Source: Haloplanus vescus
Lineage (GTDB): Archaea; Halobacteriota; Halobacteria; Halobacteriales; Haloferacaceae
DNA: 64,000 nt
Direction of reading: 5' to 3'
Assembly (NCBI RefSeq): GCF_900107665.1
Contig: NZ_FNQT01000004.1
Coordinates: 62,001 to 126,000 of the forward strand
Below are positions 42,903 through 53,494 of this stretch, piece after piece. A program made the translations under genes and the position numbers. How positions within the stretch are numbered: the stretch's first letter is position 1; each line of letters opens with the position of its first letter. The notes beneath the pieces were generated by a model, which searched no databases, was not told where the DNA came from, and saw only the letters and a list, made by a program, of their open reading frames with translations.

Positions 42903-45752
42903 TTAAACACTATGTGTTACCACTAGCTCTCGAAGAGCCGCCTTATCGAGAGGGGTAATATTGTGCCGAGTGCCATCATCGGTGTAGAAAATAGACGCAG
43001 TAACCGACCGATCAGGATATTGGTCGGCGACGACATGGTAGTAGATACTGAGCTGTTTCCGGTATTCATCTTCTGCGTGCGTTGTGAGATCGGTTTTGTA
43101 GTCGATGATCTCAACACGGTCAGATGTCACGTGGAGCAAGTCGATGATGCCGCCGATCGTTACCTTCTCGCCGTCGACGGTAAGCGGAAGGAACGCATCG
43201 ATCTCGGCTCTCGTCTCACCCTCGAGTGAGTCGAGTAACGCCTTGACGTGCTCTTTGTCAGGGTTATCGCCGGTTTCGACTGCTTCACCGAGAACATACC
43301 GTTCCGCAAACTCGTGGACGTCTGACCCGAACTCCATTCCCCGGCCGCCGGTATTCCCTTCGAAGACTGCGTCATCGATGAAGGTGTGTGGTGAGTAGCT
43401 TGCCGGTCCATCAGGCTCCGGAATATCGACCGTGTAGGTCGAATGCTCGCCGGGTTCTGGGTCGAACGCAGATAGATCGGGGTCGATATCTTCGACATCA
43501 ACAGGGAGTGAATCGAGGAACGAATTTGGGTCAGTACCGCCAGTCAAGACGAGGTGGCTCTCAGCACGCGTGACAGCCACATAGAGAAGCCGACGTTCCT
43601 CGTCGTAGTTCTGTGGGAGGCAGCGATTAAGAACGTCAGTCTTCCAGTCGTCGTAGACGTGTGGAACGCCGTGTGCATCCTCTGAGTACACCTTCCGCTG
43701 ACGGAGGCCAATCGGGTCGGTGTAGGCAATATCGCTTCCGCTGCCACCGGAAGACGGGAATTTGTTCGCGTTCATATTTGCGAGGATGACGATCGGGTAT
43801 TCGAGCCCTTTCGTCGCGTGGATCGTTTGGACAGTCACCGCGTTCGTCCCAGCCCCGGCGTCGACGTCGTGTGTACTCCCATCAGCAATCGCCTCCTCGA
43901 TGAATCGGATCAGCTCTCCACGGGTGAACGTCGTCGTCCCGTGAACCGACTGAATAGTGTCGAGGACGACGTCTGCGGTCGGGCCGGAACGGCCGTACTG
44001 TTCGAACACGCGTCGGGCGACGCCGCCGAACGTCTCCAAATCCCGTAGATCCTCTCGGAATGCGACCATAGCTTCGGGATATGCCTCACGCTCGATGATC
44101 GTCTTCGTCTCGTCAATCGTGTAGCCAGCCTCTTCGAGGACGAGTGCCCACCCGCGTTCAGCGTCACGTTCGAGGATACGTAACCACGCTAACACCAGCT
44201 TCGCGGCGTCGGTCCGGAAGACCTCGATCCCACCCTCGTAGGCCATCGGCAGACCGAACGTACTCGCCGTATCGAGCAGATCCCGACCGAAATCGCGGGT
44301 TCGCGTCAACACAGCGATGTCGCCGTACTCCGGAGCGCGATACGTGCCGTCGTCGCCTTCGACGGCGTAATCATCGTTGTCGACGATTGCGTCGATCTTC
44401 GCGAGAATGGCCTCGTGTTCGTCCTCACTCGTGAGCGCCTCGATGTAGCTATCATCTCGATCTGTATCGGCAGTCAGTGGTGTAACCTGCTCGGAGATAG
44501 CCTCCGCATCCAGAGATTCGTTCTTTGTCGCACGGGCAGTCAGCGCGTGGGTAGAGAAGTCCAAGATGGACTGCGTCGACCGGTAATTCCGCGTCAGCTG
44601 CTTGTCATCAACCGGCGTCGTCGGGAACGTGACTCGATCTACGTCCCGATTCAGCTCCGCGGTAAATCGTTCGAGCCGATCGTCGAACTCGCGGATATTG
44701 TCGACGTCCGCGTACTGGAAGCTGTAGATGCTCTGTTTCCAGTCGCCGACCACACAGATGTTGTTCGTGCCGGCAAGCAGCAGCGTGAGTTTAAACTGGA
44801 TCTCACTGGAGTCCTGGAACTCATCGACCATCACGTACTCGTACCCCAGTTGCTCTCGGAGGTCGTGATCCTCACACAGAAGCACGAACGCGAACAGCTG
44901 AAGGAACCCGAAGTTCAGGTAGTTCCGCCGAAGCGCGAACTCAAGATAGGCGTGATATACGTCGTGGACGAACCGCTTGAGAGCCGTTCGGTCCTCCTCG
45001 AAGACACGTTTAGCGAGGTCCGCAGGGACTTGCTTGCCATCGCCGCGGATGTCCCACTTTGCGGGCGCCTTCGGGAGATACGTCTTATCTTCACCATACT
45101 GATAGAGCTTCTTTCGAAGCTTCGATTGCTTGCTCCCGCCGTTCCGTGGTTCATTCCGGTCGGTGAACAGCGTCTCGAACGCCTCAAAGTCCCCATCGAG
45201 GTGTGACTCGCTGTCCCGGTACCAGCCATCCGCAGTGGGGAACACACCTTTTGCGGACAGTTCCTTGATCAGATCGAGTAGCTCCGACGTCTCCGACAGT
45301 GCCGTGAAGAACTCGTCATACTCTGGGTGGTTATCGATGAACTGGCCGATGAACTCACGAAACAGCGCCTGTTCGATGATTTTGTCTTCGATAATCCGTG
45401 TCGAGCCAGTGATCGTCTCTTCGATCCCGAGGGACATCGGTGCGTCGTGTCCGTATTCGTCGAGCAGGTCGTGTGACAGCGAGTGGAACGTCTGGATCGG
45501 CGCGTTCGCGAGCTCCCGCATCCCGTACTCGCTGTGACGCACTATCCGTTCCCGCATCTCCTCGGCCGCGTTGTTCGTAAAGGTCACCAACAGCACGTCT
45601 TCGGGATCGACGCCATCTTGGGCGACAATGTTTGCGTATCGCCGGGTAACGGTGAACGTCTTCCCGGTGCCAGCACCCGCGTCAACGAGATAGAGGCCAT
45701 CGGTCGCCTCTATGAGTTCGCGTTGCTCCCGGTTCGGGTCGACGCCGCTCAT
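42903..45752 (-). CDS. AddA/UvrD-like helicase-nuclease
   Basis: A 949-residue superfamily-1 helicase. Q-motif NREQRELIE and Walker A DAGAGTGKT lie near 7-31, motif II DEFQDS near 310, GDWKQSIYSF near 335 and the motif VI region VAVTRAESHLV near 725. The C-terminal nuclease domain has EIIDYKTD near 888, the PD-(D/E)XK core of RecB/AddA. It is translationally coupled (ATGA) to the AddB-like gene upstream. AddAB enzymes resect double-strand breaks and degrade foreign linear DNA. The name is by family; it has not been shown in this organism. Confidence 0.9.
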   Translation of the reverse strand: MSGVDPNREQRELIEATDGLYLVDAGAGTGKTFTVTRRYANIVAQDGVDPEDVLLVTFTNNAAEEMRERIVRHSEYGMRELANAPIQTFHSLSHDLLDEYGHDAPMSLGIEETITGSTRIIEDKIIEQALFREFIGQFIDNHPEYDEFFTALSETSELLDLIKELSAKGVFPTADGWYRDSESHLDGDFEAFETLFTDRNEPRNGGSKQSKLRKKLYQYGEDKTYLPKAPAKWDIRGDGKQVPADLAKRVFEEDRTALKRFVHDVYHAYLEFALRRNYLNFGFLQLFAFVLLCEDHDLREQLGYEYVMVDEFQDSSEIQFKLTLLLAGTNNICVVGDWKQSIYSFQYADVDNIREFDDRLERFTAELNRDVDRVTFPTTPVDDKQLTRNYRSTQSILDFSTHALTARATKNESLDAEAISEQVTPLTADTDRDDSYIEALTSEDEHEAILAKIDAIVDNDDYAVEGDDGTYRAPEYGDIAVLTRTRDFGRDLLDTASTFGLPMAYEGGIEVFRTDAAKLVLAWLRILERDAERGWALVLEEAGYTIDETKTIIEREAYPEAMVAFREDLRDLETFGGVARRVFEQYGRSGPTADVVLDTIQSVHGTTTFTRGELIRFIEEAIADGSTHDVDAGAGTNAVTVQTIHATKGLEYPIVILANMNANKFPSSGGSGSDIAYTDPIGLRQRKVYSEDAHGVPHVYDDWKTDVLNRCLPQNYDEERRLLYVAVTRAESHLVLTGGTDPNSFLDSLPVDVEDIDPDLSAFDPEPGEHSTYTVDIPEPDGPASYSPHTFIDDAVFEGNTGGRGMEFGSDVHEFAERYVLGEAVETGDNPDKEHVKALLDSLEGETRAEIDAFLPLTVDGEKVTIGGIIDLLHVTSDRVEIIDYKTDLTTHAEDEYRKQLSIYYHVVADQYPDRSVTASIFYTDDGTRHNITPLDKAALRELVVTHSV

Positions 45753-48334
45753 TGTTCACCCTCTAAGAGAAGGTCACGATTGTCTACCCGTCGGTAGTTC
45801 GTCTCGTCGGCAAGCCCCTCGATGGGGAATTCCTCGTCGCCAGTGCGGCGTCGGTTGAGTTCCGTCAGTCGCTCGTCGACAAATGATTCGAACGCATCGA
45901 GATCACGTTTGAAGAATGCACCCTTCTGTCGGTCGACGATTGCTCGCATCACCTGCTTGCTCCCCGTCGTCACGTACTTGTACTCGCCAATCTCCGCTTG
46001 GAGTCGATCGATCATCGTCTGTCCGAACTCGGACTCGATGAGTTCGTCGCTATCGGTCGTCTCGACGAGCTGCGCAGCATCGAAGAGCGCGGCGTACGTC
46101 TGATAGTCAATCTTCGAGAGGATCTTTTGGCACTTCTGTGCCCCCTCCTCACGGAGATACTCGAAGAACTCCTCACGTTGCACGTGCTCGGTGAGCGATT
46201 CAGGGTAGTATGTTACAGTCGTCAACGCGTCGTCGATGTCGGCGTCGCCGGCGATCACGTCGTCGACGAGTTCGGTGACGTAGAAGAAGGTGAACGAGAG
46301 TTGGTCACCCGGACGTTGTGATCGCCAATAGGTGAGATAGAGTGCTGCCTGAAAGTCAGGCTCGTCTGTCGGCTCGTCAATCGCGGCGTGTTTGACGATT
46401 GAGGTGGCGCTGCTCTCGCTGCCACTCTTGTAGTCGAGCAGTTCTTGCTGCGACTGAACGAGGTCGATCATTCCGTTGATGCCCAATTCTTCGTCAGTAA
46501 ACCGACGTTCAGTCACGGGAGAGTCGATATCGCGACCGAAGTGAGCAGCGACGGCATTATCACCCCCACTGGACGGCGTCAGAAACGCGCCCTCGGTCGG
46601 CTGGTTCGCGTCAAGATATGAGACGATCGTTTCGAGGCTCGCACGATATTCAGTGCGCCGGGTCCGTTCGTCGACGGAGCGAACCAGCGGACGGACGTCC
46701 TCGAGCATAAGTTCGACGACCTCCGAGAGTGTCTCTTCGTCAATCTCGTCCGGATGGTTGACGTAGAACTCCGCGAAGTCGTGGAGCAGGTTGCCCTCGG
46801 TGAGATACGCCTTCTCCGGACCGTCGACTATCCGGCTGAAGTAGTAGTCTCGCGGTGAGTTCACGTAGGTGTTGAGACTCGACTTGCTGATCGTCTCGAC
46901 CGGGTCGGAAGTCACACCGACAGGTTCGTTCTCGAATCCGTCACCAGCTCGTGCTGCGGTTTCGATCTGATGACTTGTCGAAGGTAGATCGGAGAAGCGG
47001 TCGTACTCCGGTTCGAGGAGCTCTTCGAAGTACAGGCACGGCGTAACGGGTGATCCGCCGGTCGCATCTTGGACGAGATAGTGTTGCTGGCTGCCGCTCT
47101 GCAACAGCAGCTGGAAGCTCTTAAGATTCCGTGTGAACTGGGCGTCCTGGTCGACCCACGGACGACGTGGGGCCGAGTGGGTCCAGCGGTCGTCAAGCCC
47201 TAGGTAGAAGACAACCTCACGACCCACGTACGACGCTGATTTCGCATCGGCGAGCAAGACACCCTCGTTCTCTCGATCGACCGGCACCTCGTAGGTCTGG
47301 AGATAGAACGACAAATCGTCGAGGCGCGCTTCCGTGATGGATTCGTCCGCGATGGTGAGTGTCTCCAGTTCCTCCCGGAAGGCATCCAGCGTGTCGCCGG
47401 CGTGGCGTTCAAACACTGAAAGGGCATCCGAGAACGTGTACTCTTGGACATCGTGGCAGAAGTCGATCAGCCACTTGAGATCTCCATCGTCAAGCTCGTG
47501 CAGTCGCTTGTTTGTGTCAGCGTCGACGACGTCACAATCGAAGACCGTCAACAGCGACCGGATCTCGCTTATTCGGGTATCAGTCCCCCGGTGGGCGGTC
47601 CGGAGGAGGTGGAGGAACAACCGGTGTTCGCTGCGATCTGTGAATCCCGGCCCGCCGAAAAACGGGATATCGGCCGCTTCGAGCGCGGACTCGATAAGCG
47701 GTGAGTATTCGCTTTCCTGATCGAGAACAATCCCGACGTTATCAGCGTTCTCGTCATCGACGGAATCGACGACGGTCTCGACGATCGCAGTCGGCGAATC
47801 GTGTATACGGAACGGCGGGAGCTCGAACTCGGTATCAGCGAAGAGGTCGACCGTGTCGTACTCGGCAGGCAGATACGCTCGTTCGAGCTGGGTGAGCATC
47901 GCCGGCTCGACGACGACCACGTCGAAATTCGGATCGATGGTCTCGTTTGTGAGCTTCATCGAGGCGGTCTCGAGTTTCGCGATTCGCTCCACAGCTCGTT
48001 CGGTGGCATCGTCGACGTAGCCGTCGTACTCGAAGATAGCGTCGTGTGACCCTCGGTGTTCCCAACACTGGAGGATATTCCCAACCGCGTATGCACAGCG
48101 CTTCCAGGAGAGGTCCTCGTGATCAAGCATACCGAGGAAAGCGAGACGGTCCTCGGACTCTTGGCGTCGACCAACTGCAAGTCGGCGTGGTGGGATCGCG
48201 AACGGACCGAGATGCGAACGATCGAGGTGGCGGTTGAGAGCACTTGCAAGCGGCCCATCCGGAGTGATCACCCGGTCGTACGATCGAACCTCTTCGTAGA
48301 GTTGGCCTGGCGATTTGGCGCGGGGAAATGGCAC
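45749..48334 (-). CDS. AddB-like PD-(D/E)XK nuclease
   Basis: An 861-residue protein forming a pair with AddA. The N-terminal region resembles an inactivated helicase (AddB type) without a clear Walker A. The nuclease core is INGMIDLVQSQQELLDYKSG near 620-640, with a QAALYLTYWRSQ helix following, as in RecB-family nucleases. In AddAB, AddB scans for recombination hotspots and cuts the second strand. It starts at 48334; a large inverted repeat (48404-48446) lies upstream. Confidence 0.85.
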   Translation of the reverse strand: MPFPRAKSPGQLYEEVRSYDRVITPDGPLASALNRHLDRSHLGPFAIPPRRLAVGRRQESEDRLAFLGMLDHEDLSWKRCAYAVGNILQCWEHRGSHDAIFEYDGYVDDATERAVERIAKLETASMKLTNETIDPNFDVVVVEPAMLTQLERAYLPAEYDTVDLFADTEFELPPFRIHDSPTAIVETVVDSVDDENADNVGIVLDQESEYSPLIESALEAADIPFFGGPGFTDRSEHRLFLHLLRTAHRGTDTRISEIRSLLTVFDCDVVDADTNKRLHELDDGDLKWLIDFCHDVQEYTFSDALSVFERHAGDTLDAFREELETLTIADESITEARLDDLSFYLQTYEVPVDRENEGVLLADAKSASYVGREVVFYLGLDDRWTHSAPRRPWVDQDAQFTRNLKSFQLLLQSGSQQHYLVQDATGGSPVTPCLYFEELLEPEYDRFSDLPSTSHQIETAARAGDGFENEPVGVTSDPVETISKSSLNTYVNSPRDYYFSRIVDGPEKAYLTEGNLLHDFAEFYVNHPDEIDEETLSEVVELMLEDVRPLVRSVDERTRRTEYRASLETIVSYLDANQPTEGAFLTPSSGGDNAVAAHFGRDIDSPVTERRFTDEELGINGMIDLVQSQQELLDYKSGSESSATSIVKHAAIDEPTDEPDFQAALYLTYWRSQRPGDQLSFTFFYVTELVDDVIAGDADIDDALTTVTYYPESLTEHVQREEFFEYLREEGAQKCQKILSKIDYQTYAALFDAAQLVETTDSDELIESEFGQTMIDRLQAEIGEYKYVTTGSKQVMRAIVDRQKGAFFKRDLDAFESFVDERLTELNRRRTGDEEFPIEGLADETNYRRVDNRDLLLEGEQ

Positions 48335-48403
48335 GCTCAGAGACAGTCAGTGATGTCGGTTAAATCTTTGTCAGTTAGATCAGGCTTTGGAAATGTACAG
48401 CTT

Positions 48404-48446
48404 CAGAACGACGGTCGTGAGTCCTATAGCCCGGACCGTCGTTCTG
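48404..48446. repeat. 13-bp perfect inverted repeat upstream of addB-like gene
   Basis: CAGAACGACGGTC (48404-48416) and GACCGTCGTTCTG (48434-48446) are exact inverted arms with a 17-bp spacer. It lies 42 bp after the stop of the 258-aa gene and 70 bp before the AddB start. It could be a transcription-termination hairpin for the first or an operator for the second. Confidence 0.65.
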
Positions 48447-48487
48447 TATGAATGGAAGATTCAAACCTCACAAACACCGCTCACAAC

Positions 48488-49264
48488 TCACGGCGGGTAC
48501 TTGAATGTCTCTTCGACCCGTCGTTGCAACTTGTGATCTGAAGACTCCGACGAGAATCGGAATTCGCGGATATCCTCCAGCGTCACCCCACCAGTAATCT
48601 CACCTGGCTTCCCCATCACCTGATTAAAATACACGTTCTCGTTCACGTCCGTATACAGCACGTGTAGCTGGAAGGAAACATATCGAATCCCGGCGTCATA
48701 CAGTCGCTGAGTTGTCTCAAACACTGGCGACCGGACGTACTCGGCTCGACCCTCTTCGCCGTGGAACACCTCCTCAAACTCAACTTGCGTGCTGAACTCG
48801 ACACGGCCTTCATTTGGGCTTAACACCCCGCCCTCCCGTGAGTTATTTTCAAACTGGTCTCCCTCGGTCCTGTTCAACGGGAAGTATCTTGGGAGGATCT
48901 CGAATCCGTCACCGGCGGGAGTGAGGAAACACGCGTCCTCTATGTCGATAGGCGTCCCTTCTCCGGGGTCTGGATCGTAACTGACGACGAGTGTGGGCCG
49001 AACATACAGGTTCTGAGCGACGCCTTCACCGAGATTTTCCAGCTGGATCGTGAGAATATCGAACGTGCTGCCTCGGCCGCTTTTCGACTGGGTCTCCCTC
49101 CTTCGACTCTTCACGACTGGTTTGCTTTGCCGCTCGATAGTGTCTTGCAGGTCCTCGGTCGGAACCTCAGTATTTGACTGCCAGAAGACGAAGTTCTCGA
49201 CGAAAACGGCCTTCACTGCAGTAAAGCTGAATTGAGGGATATAGTCACGGAAACGTTCGAACAT
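48488..49264 (-). CDS. protein of unknown function
   Basis: A 258-residue soluble protein, probably beta-rich after residue 65 (STFDILTIQLENLGEG, LYVRPTLVVSYDP). A short hydrophobic amphipathic segment lies near 10-28. There is no signal peptide or recognised domain. It is divergent from the 49324 gene and upstream of the addBA operon on the same strand, separated by the inverted repeat at 48404. Confidence 0.62.
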   Translation of the reverse strand: MFERFRDYIPQFSFTAVKAVFVENFVFWQSNTEVPTEDLQDTIERQSKPVVKSRRRETQSKSGRGSTFDILTIQLENLGEGVAQNLYVRPTLVVSYDPDPGEGTPIDIEDACFLTPAGDGFEILPRYFPLNRTEGDQFENNSREGGVLSPNEGRVEFSTQVEFEEVFHGEEGRAEYVRSPVFETTQRLYDAGIRYVSFQLHVLYTDVNENVYFNQVMGKPGEITGGVTLEDIREFRFSSESSDHKLQRRVEETFKYPP

Positions 49265-49323
49265 ACTGGTTAACCGTCACTCGTTGATAATAAATGGGTG
49301 GTCGGGGTACTCGAAGACAGGGA

Positions 49324-49575
49324 ATGGAAGACATCCCGCAACCCTCACCGGACCCGTACGACCCGGACGACACAGTGCGCGTGTATCTCGACCCGGATGA
49401 CCCGGACAGTCGCTTCCACGGCGTCCGCTGCGAGGTCGTAGACCGGTTCGCCGACGACTTAGACCGAGAGAGCGGGCGCGACTCGGACCGGTTCACGTAC
49501 CGTGTACGCGCCGTTGAGGACGGTGGCGTACTTCCCGTCGAATTTCGGCACGCAGATCTCGTCCCCGAAGAGTAG
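49324..49575 (+). CDS. small acidic protein of unknown function
   Basis: An 83-residue Asp-rich protein (PDPYDPDDTVRVYLDPDDPD) ending in a compact beta region (FTYRVRAVEDGGVLPVEFRH). The ATG at 49324 is preferred over one at 49294. Its stop is 12 bp from the stop of the convergent restriction-modification gene. An accessory role for that system is possible but has no direct support. Confidence 0.6.
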   Translation: MEDIPQPSPDPYDPDDTVRVYLDPDDPDSRFHGVRCEVVDRFADDLDRESGRDSDRFTYRVRAVEDGGVLPVEFRHADLVPEE

Positions 49576-49587
49576 CCGCGTCGCCGT

Positions 49588-52500
49588 CTAATCGTCCGCT
49601 TCGGCCGCTTCCGCGGCGTCCACGTTCAACGTCACGTCCTGCTTCCGCTCCGGTGCCGGCGGCTTCCCATCAGGGTACAGCTCCTGCATCGTTTGATGAT
49701 ACGCGACGAGACCCATCTGGTTAGAGATATGGACCATGTCGCTTCCGTCGAGACCGTACAAGTCCTGTAGTGCTTGCTCGATCTTCCAGTCCGTTTCTCC
49801 ACCTAACTCCCCGTCACCGGCCAGCAACTCCTCGACACACTCTGCGATTTTCTCTGCCGTCTCCACGCCCTCCTCTGTCGTTAGCTTCGCAACAGGGATC
49901 GGGAGCGACCGGATTTTCGTCTGTGTCAGCTTAGCGAATGCCTGCGCAGCATCAATTTCACCGAACCGTTTGAACACGTAGTAATGGAATACGCGGGAGT
50001 TCAACGCGCCTAACAGGAACTTGTGGTACGTTTCCGTGTTCAATCCGTCTGGGATATTCTCCGGGACGGTCCACTTCCCGTCATACTCCTCGTCATCAGG
50101 GTCAATGTCAACGTACCAGTTCCGCATTTCACTCCGGTCGTCCCGGATTTTGTAGATGTAGACGCTTTGCGGGCAGTACACGGGATCACCGTGGTACGCG
50201 ACGGACAGACCTACACCGGCTTGCCTGATGAACACTTTATCCCCGCGATAGATCTCCTCGTCCTTGTACTGAATTCCGTTGTACCCGGTGTCTAACCCTT
50301 TCAGCGTCAAGTGATCGTACCGTTCCCCGAAGGAATCCCCGTCCATGTACGTCACATCACCGTCTGCCGGGTCGTCGGAAACGATGTACTCTTCCCCGAG
50401 CTTGTTCTGGTACTCGAATTCAGTCTCACAGTCGGGGCACGTTTTCTTCGTGTCCGGGTCACGTCCTCGCGGCGGCGGCATCCACACTCCGCATGCGGGG
50501 CACTGAATGATGTGCCCGGCTTTGTTAAGCTCAACTCCGCGGTGTGATTCACATAACGCACCGAGCGGAATTGAGTTCGACTGCATCGTCCCGAGTATCT
50601 CGTCGTCTGTAGTGTAGCGGAACGGCTCGATCTCCCCGGACTCGATGCACCGGTCCTGCGGGATATCGAATGAATACGCCGACTCCAGCTGTGACAGGCT
50701 CAACTCACCTTCTATCGCCGCTCGCCGGTCATCGTCTACGAGCGTCATGCTACGGAACGTATTCCCGTCGCTCGGATCCTCGTTCCGGACTTGCAGCGTC
50801 GTGGTGTTCATCCGGATTTCTGGACCGAACCAGTCGGCTCCGAGCATATGGTACCGTTCGAACGTGTAGTTCCCCAGTAAGTGCTCGCGGACACCGGAGT
50901 GGTCCGGATTCAACAGGGTTTGCGGGAGTACGAACGCTAACCGTCCGTCGTCGTTCAAGTATTTCAGTGCGACGAGAATGAACAGTTCGTACGTGTCGAG
51001 ATTATCGACGTCGAATTCGTCGCCGAACTCGTCACTCAACCACTCCGCGGCTTCGGGACTCACCTGCCCGCCCCACGGCGGATTCCCGATAATCAGGTCG
51101 AATTCGCCGAATCCGGGCGTTTCATCCTCGTCTTCGAATTGGATTTCACCGTCGAGTGCGTCTTGCGACGCGAAATTCCCAGTAAGCATACCGAGCGACG
51201 TATTCTTCCGCGCGCTGCGTAGCCACACGGAGAGTTTCGAGATTTCAATCGCTTCCTGCAGCAGGTCGTTACCATGCAGCGATTTGTCGAGAATGTCGAT
51301 TTCAGTCTGCTCGTACGATTCAAGTGAAACTTGGTAGTGACCGTCGGATCCGGTCGCTCGTGCGGATCGGAGCTTTTCGTGCACCCGTCGCGCCTCACGA
51401 CTCAAGTGGTTGAAACAAGAAACCAGGAACGCACCGGACCCGCACGCGATGTCCGCGATTCGGATGTTGACAATTTCCTTCAGGTAGGCTTCAAGGAATT
51501 CCTTGTCGGGGTTCTCCATCTCCATCTCCCCGTTCTCAAGGTCTAACTCGTCCCGAATCTTCGTGCGCTTGTCCTGTAGAAGGTCCTGTATCGCGTGCTC
51601 GGCGACGTACTCGGTGAGACCCTCCCGCGTGAAGTACAGGCCATAGTCCCCTCGGTCACCGCTGAACGGGTTCGATTCGCCTTCTGCGAGGTTCGCTCGC
51701 ACCTGCTCGATATCACCCACGCTCTCCTCGAAGATACGGCCGAGAACGTGCTCATTCAGGTCTTGGTGGAAGTCGTACTCGTAGAACCCGTACACGCCGT
51801 TAATCGTCGTATCCCCGATCTCGTATTCCCGAGTGAACAACTCGTCCGGGAGGGTCACTGACTGCAGCACTTCGTCCTCCTCGAACAACCCGCCGTCGTA
51901 CCCGAAGATATCGTACGGGTACTCGTCCGGGCTCCCAGTGTCGATGACTCTGAACATATCCTGAATGAGCGGGTAGATTTTCCGGTCGTCCAGCGTCGGG
52001 AGTGTCGCGCCGGTGCTGACGACGTCCTCAAGCAGGTCGTCCGGGAGTAGTCCGGACGGGTGGTCTGAGAAGAAGCAAATTACGAGACCGCGGTGTATCA
52101 GGGTTTGAGCGGCTTGAATCGCGGCGAGTTGCCCGTCGCTGGATTCGCCGAGCTCCGGGGCTTCGTTGATAATTTCCTCGTACACGTCCTCCACAGCTTC
52201 CCGGTAGAATTGGTAGAAGTCCTCGGTGAGTTCCAACCGTTCGGACAGGTTCTGCGCCATGAGGTCCTCGATGTCCGAATCGGCATCCTCACCGATTAGG
52301 AACCGTCGGTGCATAATGAAGTAGAATTCCCAGAACGTCTCGGTCAACTCACCGTCGGCGTCAAGGAACTCGTCGATCTCCCACTCCTCGTAATGGTCGA
52401 TACTGCCGTGGTGGTACAACCTGACTACTTCCATGTTCGACGCGACAACCCACCGAACGGACAGACCGTTCGTGATCGCGTACTCGAATGCCTGCTCCAC

Positions 52501-52902
52501 CGGTGATTTGAGGCGCGATGGATCGACTTTATCGAGGTCCGTCCCCGGGTCTTTCAGCTCTCCGACGACTTTCCTGACGTCTTCAGTGAGATCCCCGTCG
52601 TCCTGTTCGAAGTGACCGAGTAGAACGTCGGGGAACCCGTCACCGCCTTCGGAGAGTGATTCAGGGAGGAGCTGGAATTCACCGGCGCTGCCGCGCGGTC
52701 GAGTGTATCCAAGTACATCGCTGAAAATGTCACTTACGAACGATTGCTGCAGGTTGCGCTCAGTGAGTGACGTGCTCGTTCCCGTCCAGCCTTCCACGGC
52801 ATCAACAATGTCGTCGGTATCGACTGGGCGTTCGACTTCCTGTTGCTGTAAGTACTCATCCACTAGGTCCGCGTCGAAGAGAGAGTGCTGATTAGTCGGC
52901 AA
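49588..52902 (-). CDS. type IIG-like restriction-modification enzyme
   Basis: A 1,104-residue single-chain enzyme. The N-terminal nuclease has FPDVLLG near 90-96 and VVGELKDP near 112-119, a PD...ELK core. The N6-adenine methylase has motif [12 protein letters not shown] near 482 and motif IV GNPPWGG near 605. The target-recognition half contains a four-cysteine zinc ribbon ([15 protein letters not shown]) near 800-835. This matches type IIG/IIL enzymes that methylate and cut at one recognition site. The start is TTG at 52902, with a TATA-like CCTGTATAAG 17-26 bp upstream. A BREX PglX-like methylase is less likely because a nuclease motif is present and no BREX genes are nearby. Confidence 0.87.
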   Translation of the reverse strand: MPTNQHSLFDADLVDEYLQQQEVERPVDTDDIVDAVEGWTGTSTSLTERNLQQSFVSDIFSDVLGYTRPRGSAGEFQLLPESLSEGGDGFPDVLLGHFEQDDGDLTEDVRKVVGELKDPGTDLDKVDPSRLKSPVEQAFEYAITNGLSVRWVVASNMEVVRLYHHGSIDHYEEWEIDEFLDADGELTETFWEFYFIMHRRFLIGEDADSDIEDLMAQNLSERLELTEDFYQFYREAVEDVYEEIINEAPELGESSDGQLAAIQAAQTLIHRGLVICFFSDHPSGLLPDDLLEDVVSTGATLPTLDDRKIYPLIQDMFRVIDTGSPDEYPYDIFGYDGGLFEEDEVLQSVTLPDELFTREYEIGDTTINGVYGFYEYDFHQDLNEHVLGRIFEESVGDIEQVRANLAEGESNPFSGDRGDYGLYFTREGLTEYVAEHAIQDLLQDKRTKIRDELDLENGEMEMENPDKEFLEAYLKEIVNIRIADIACGSGAFLVSCFNHLSREARRVHEKLRSARATGSDGHYQVSLESYEQTEIDILDKSLHGNDLLQEAIEISKLSVWLRSARKNTSLGMLTGNFASQDALDGEIQFEDEDETPGFGEFDLIIGNPPWGGQVSPEAAEWLSDEFGDEFDVDNLDTYELFILVALKYLNDDGRLAFVLPQTLLNPDHSGVREHLLGNYTFERYHMLGADWFGPEIRMNTTTLQVRNEDPSDGNTFRSMTLVDDDRRAAIEGELSLSQLESAYSFDIPQDRCIESGEIEPFRYTTDDEILGTMQSNSIPLGALCESHRGVELNKAGHIIQCPACGVWMPPPRGRDPDTKKTCPDCETEFEYQNKLGEEYIVSDDPADGDVTYMDGDSFGERYDHLTLKGLDTGYNGIQYKDEEIYRGDKVFIRQAGVGLSVAYHGDPVYCPQSVYIYKIRDDRSEMRNWYVDIDPDDEEYDGKWTVPENIPDGLNTETYHKFLLGALNSRVFHYYVFKRFGEIDAAQAFAKLTQTKIRSLPIPVAKLTTEEGVETAEKIAECVEELLAGDGELGGETDWKIEQALQDLYGLDGSDMVHISNQMGLVAYHQTMQELYPDGKPPAPERKQDVTLNVDAAEAAEADD

Positions 52903-52918
52903 GGATATTGGGTTCTTT

Positions 52919-52928
52919 CTTATACAGG
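52919..52928 (-). promoter_or_regulatory. TATA-like element of the type IIG gene
   Basis: CCTGTATAAG on the minus strand lies 17-26 bp before the TTG start. Such close spacing implies a leaderless transcript and supports the TTG start at 52902. Confidence 0.4.
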
Positions 52929-53195
52929 ATACTTTGTTCTATCCCTTAACCAGTCACGGCGCCATTGTCCATCCCCTTGGCCGCTATTAAAAAATTTGTC
53001 GTGTTGGGTAAATTACTGGAATTTGAGGTAGGGTATTGAGACACCTCTGACATGACCGTGTCGCTCTCGACAATGAAACAATTTTCGCCGCCCCTGAACC
53101 GTAGTTCAACCGACCGGAACACTGAATTCCCGTTGCTATCGTATCGGACACGTCTCCCCCGTCGTCCTGTCCCCGGACGGAGAGTACGATTTTGA

Positions 53196-53345
53196 ATGGA
53201 CTCGAGATACAAAGCCGAAGCACAGCTACTGTATGATGTCGTGGACTGGTTTGCTGAAAAGTACAATTCCGGCAACCAGATGCTCGTCACGTACAAGACA
53301 GCGACTATGATATCGCGGTTTTTTGAAGCACTGGGGTATGATTGA
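53196..53345 (+). CDS. possible 49-aa protein
   Basis: An ATG frame of 49 codons begins MDSRYKAEAQLLYDVVDWFAE and ends SRFFEALGYD. It has helical amphipathic content and plausible codon use but no recognised family. It is the only coding candidate in the 632-bp gap between the restriction enzyme and the first cdc6 gene. The opposite-strand frame there looks random. The call is tentative. Confidence 0.35.
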   Translation: MDSRYKAEAQLLYDVVDWFAEKYNSGNQMLVTYKTATMISRFFEALGYD

Positions 53346-53387
53346 CGTGGCATTGCCTTGCCAAACGCCACATTACGTTCGACCTCA

Positions 53388-53486
53388 GGTGTTTCCGGAA
53401 ATGCTTGGTTTCCTCAAAACGAACCGCATCACAGCGTGGTCAAACTCGGATTGAACTGAGATTGAATAGTACTTTCCGGAAACACC
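53388..53486. repeat. 14-bp inverted repeat upstream of cdc6 no. 1
   Basis: GGTGTTTCCGGAAA (53388-53401) is repeated in inverted orientation as TTTCCGGAAACACC (53473-53486), with 71 bp between. Each copy contains the palindrome TTTCCGGAAA. The pair lies 49-147 bp before the initiator gene. Inverted pairs of initiator-binding sites next to orc1/cdc6 are typical of haloarchaeal origins. It could serve as an origin element or for autoregulation. Confidence 0.65.
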
Positions 53487-53494
53487 CCGGTCAC

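Noticed and set aside
52946-53371. A 141-residue minus-strand frame
   Set aside because: Ser/Arg/Tyr-rich translation without acidic bias. It overlaps the inverted-repeat area and the plausible 49-aa gene.
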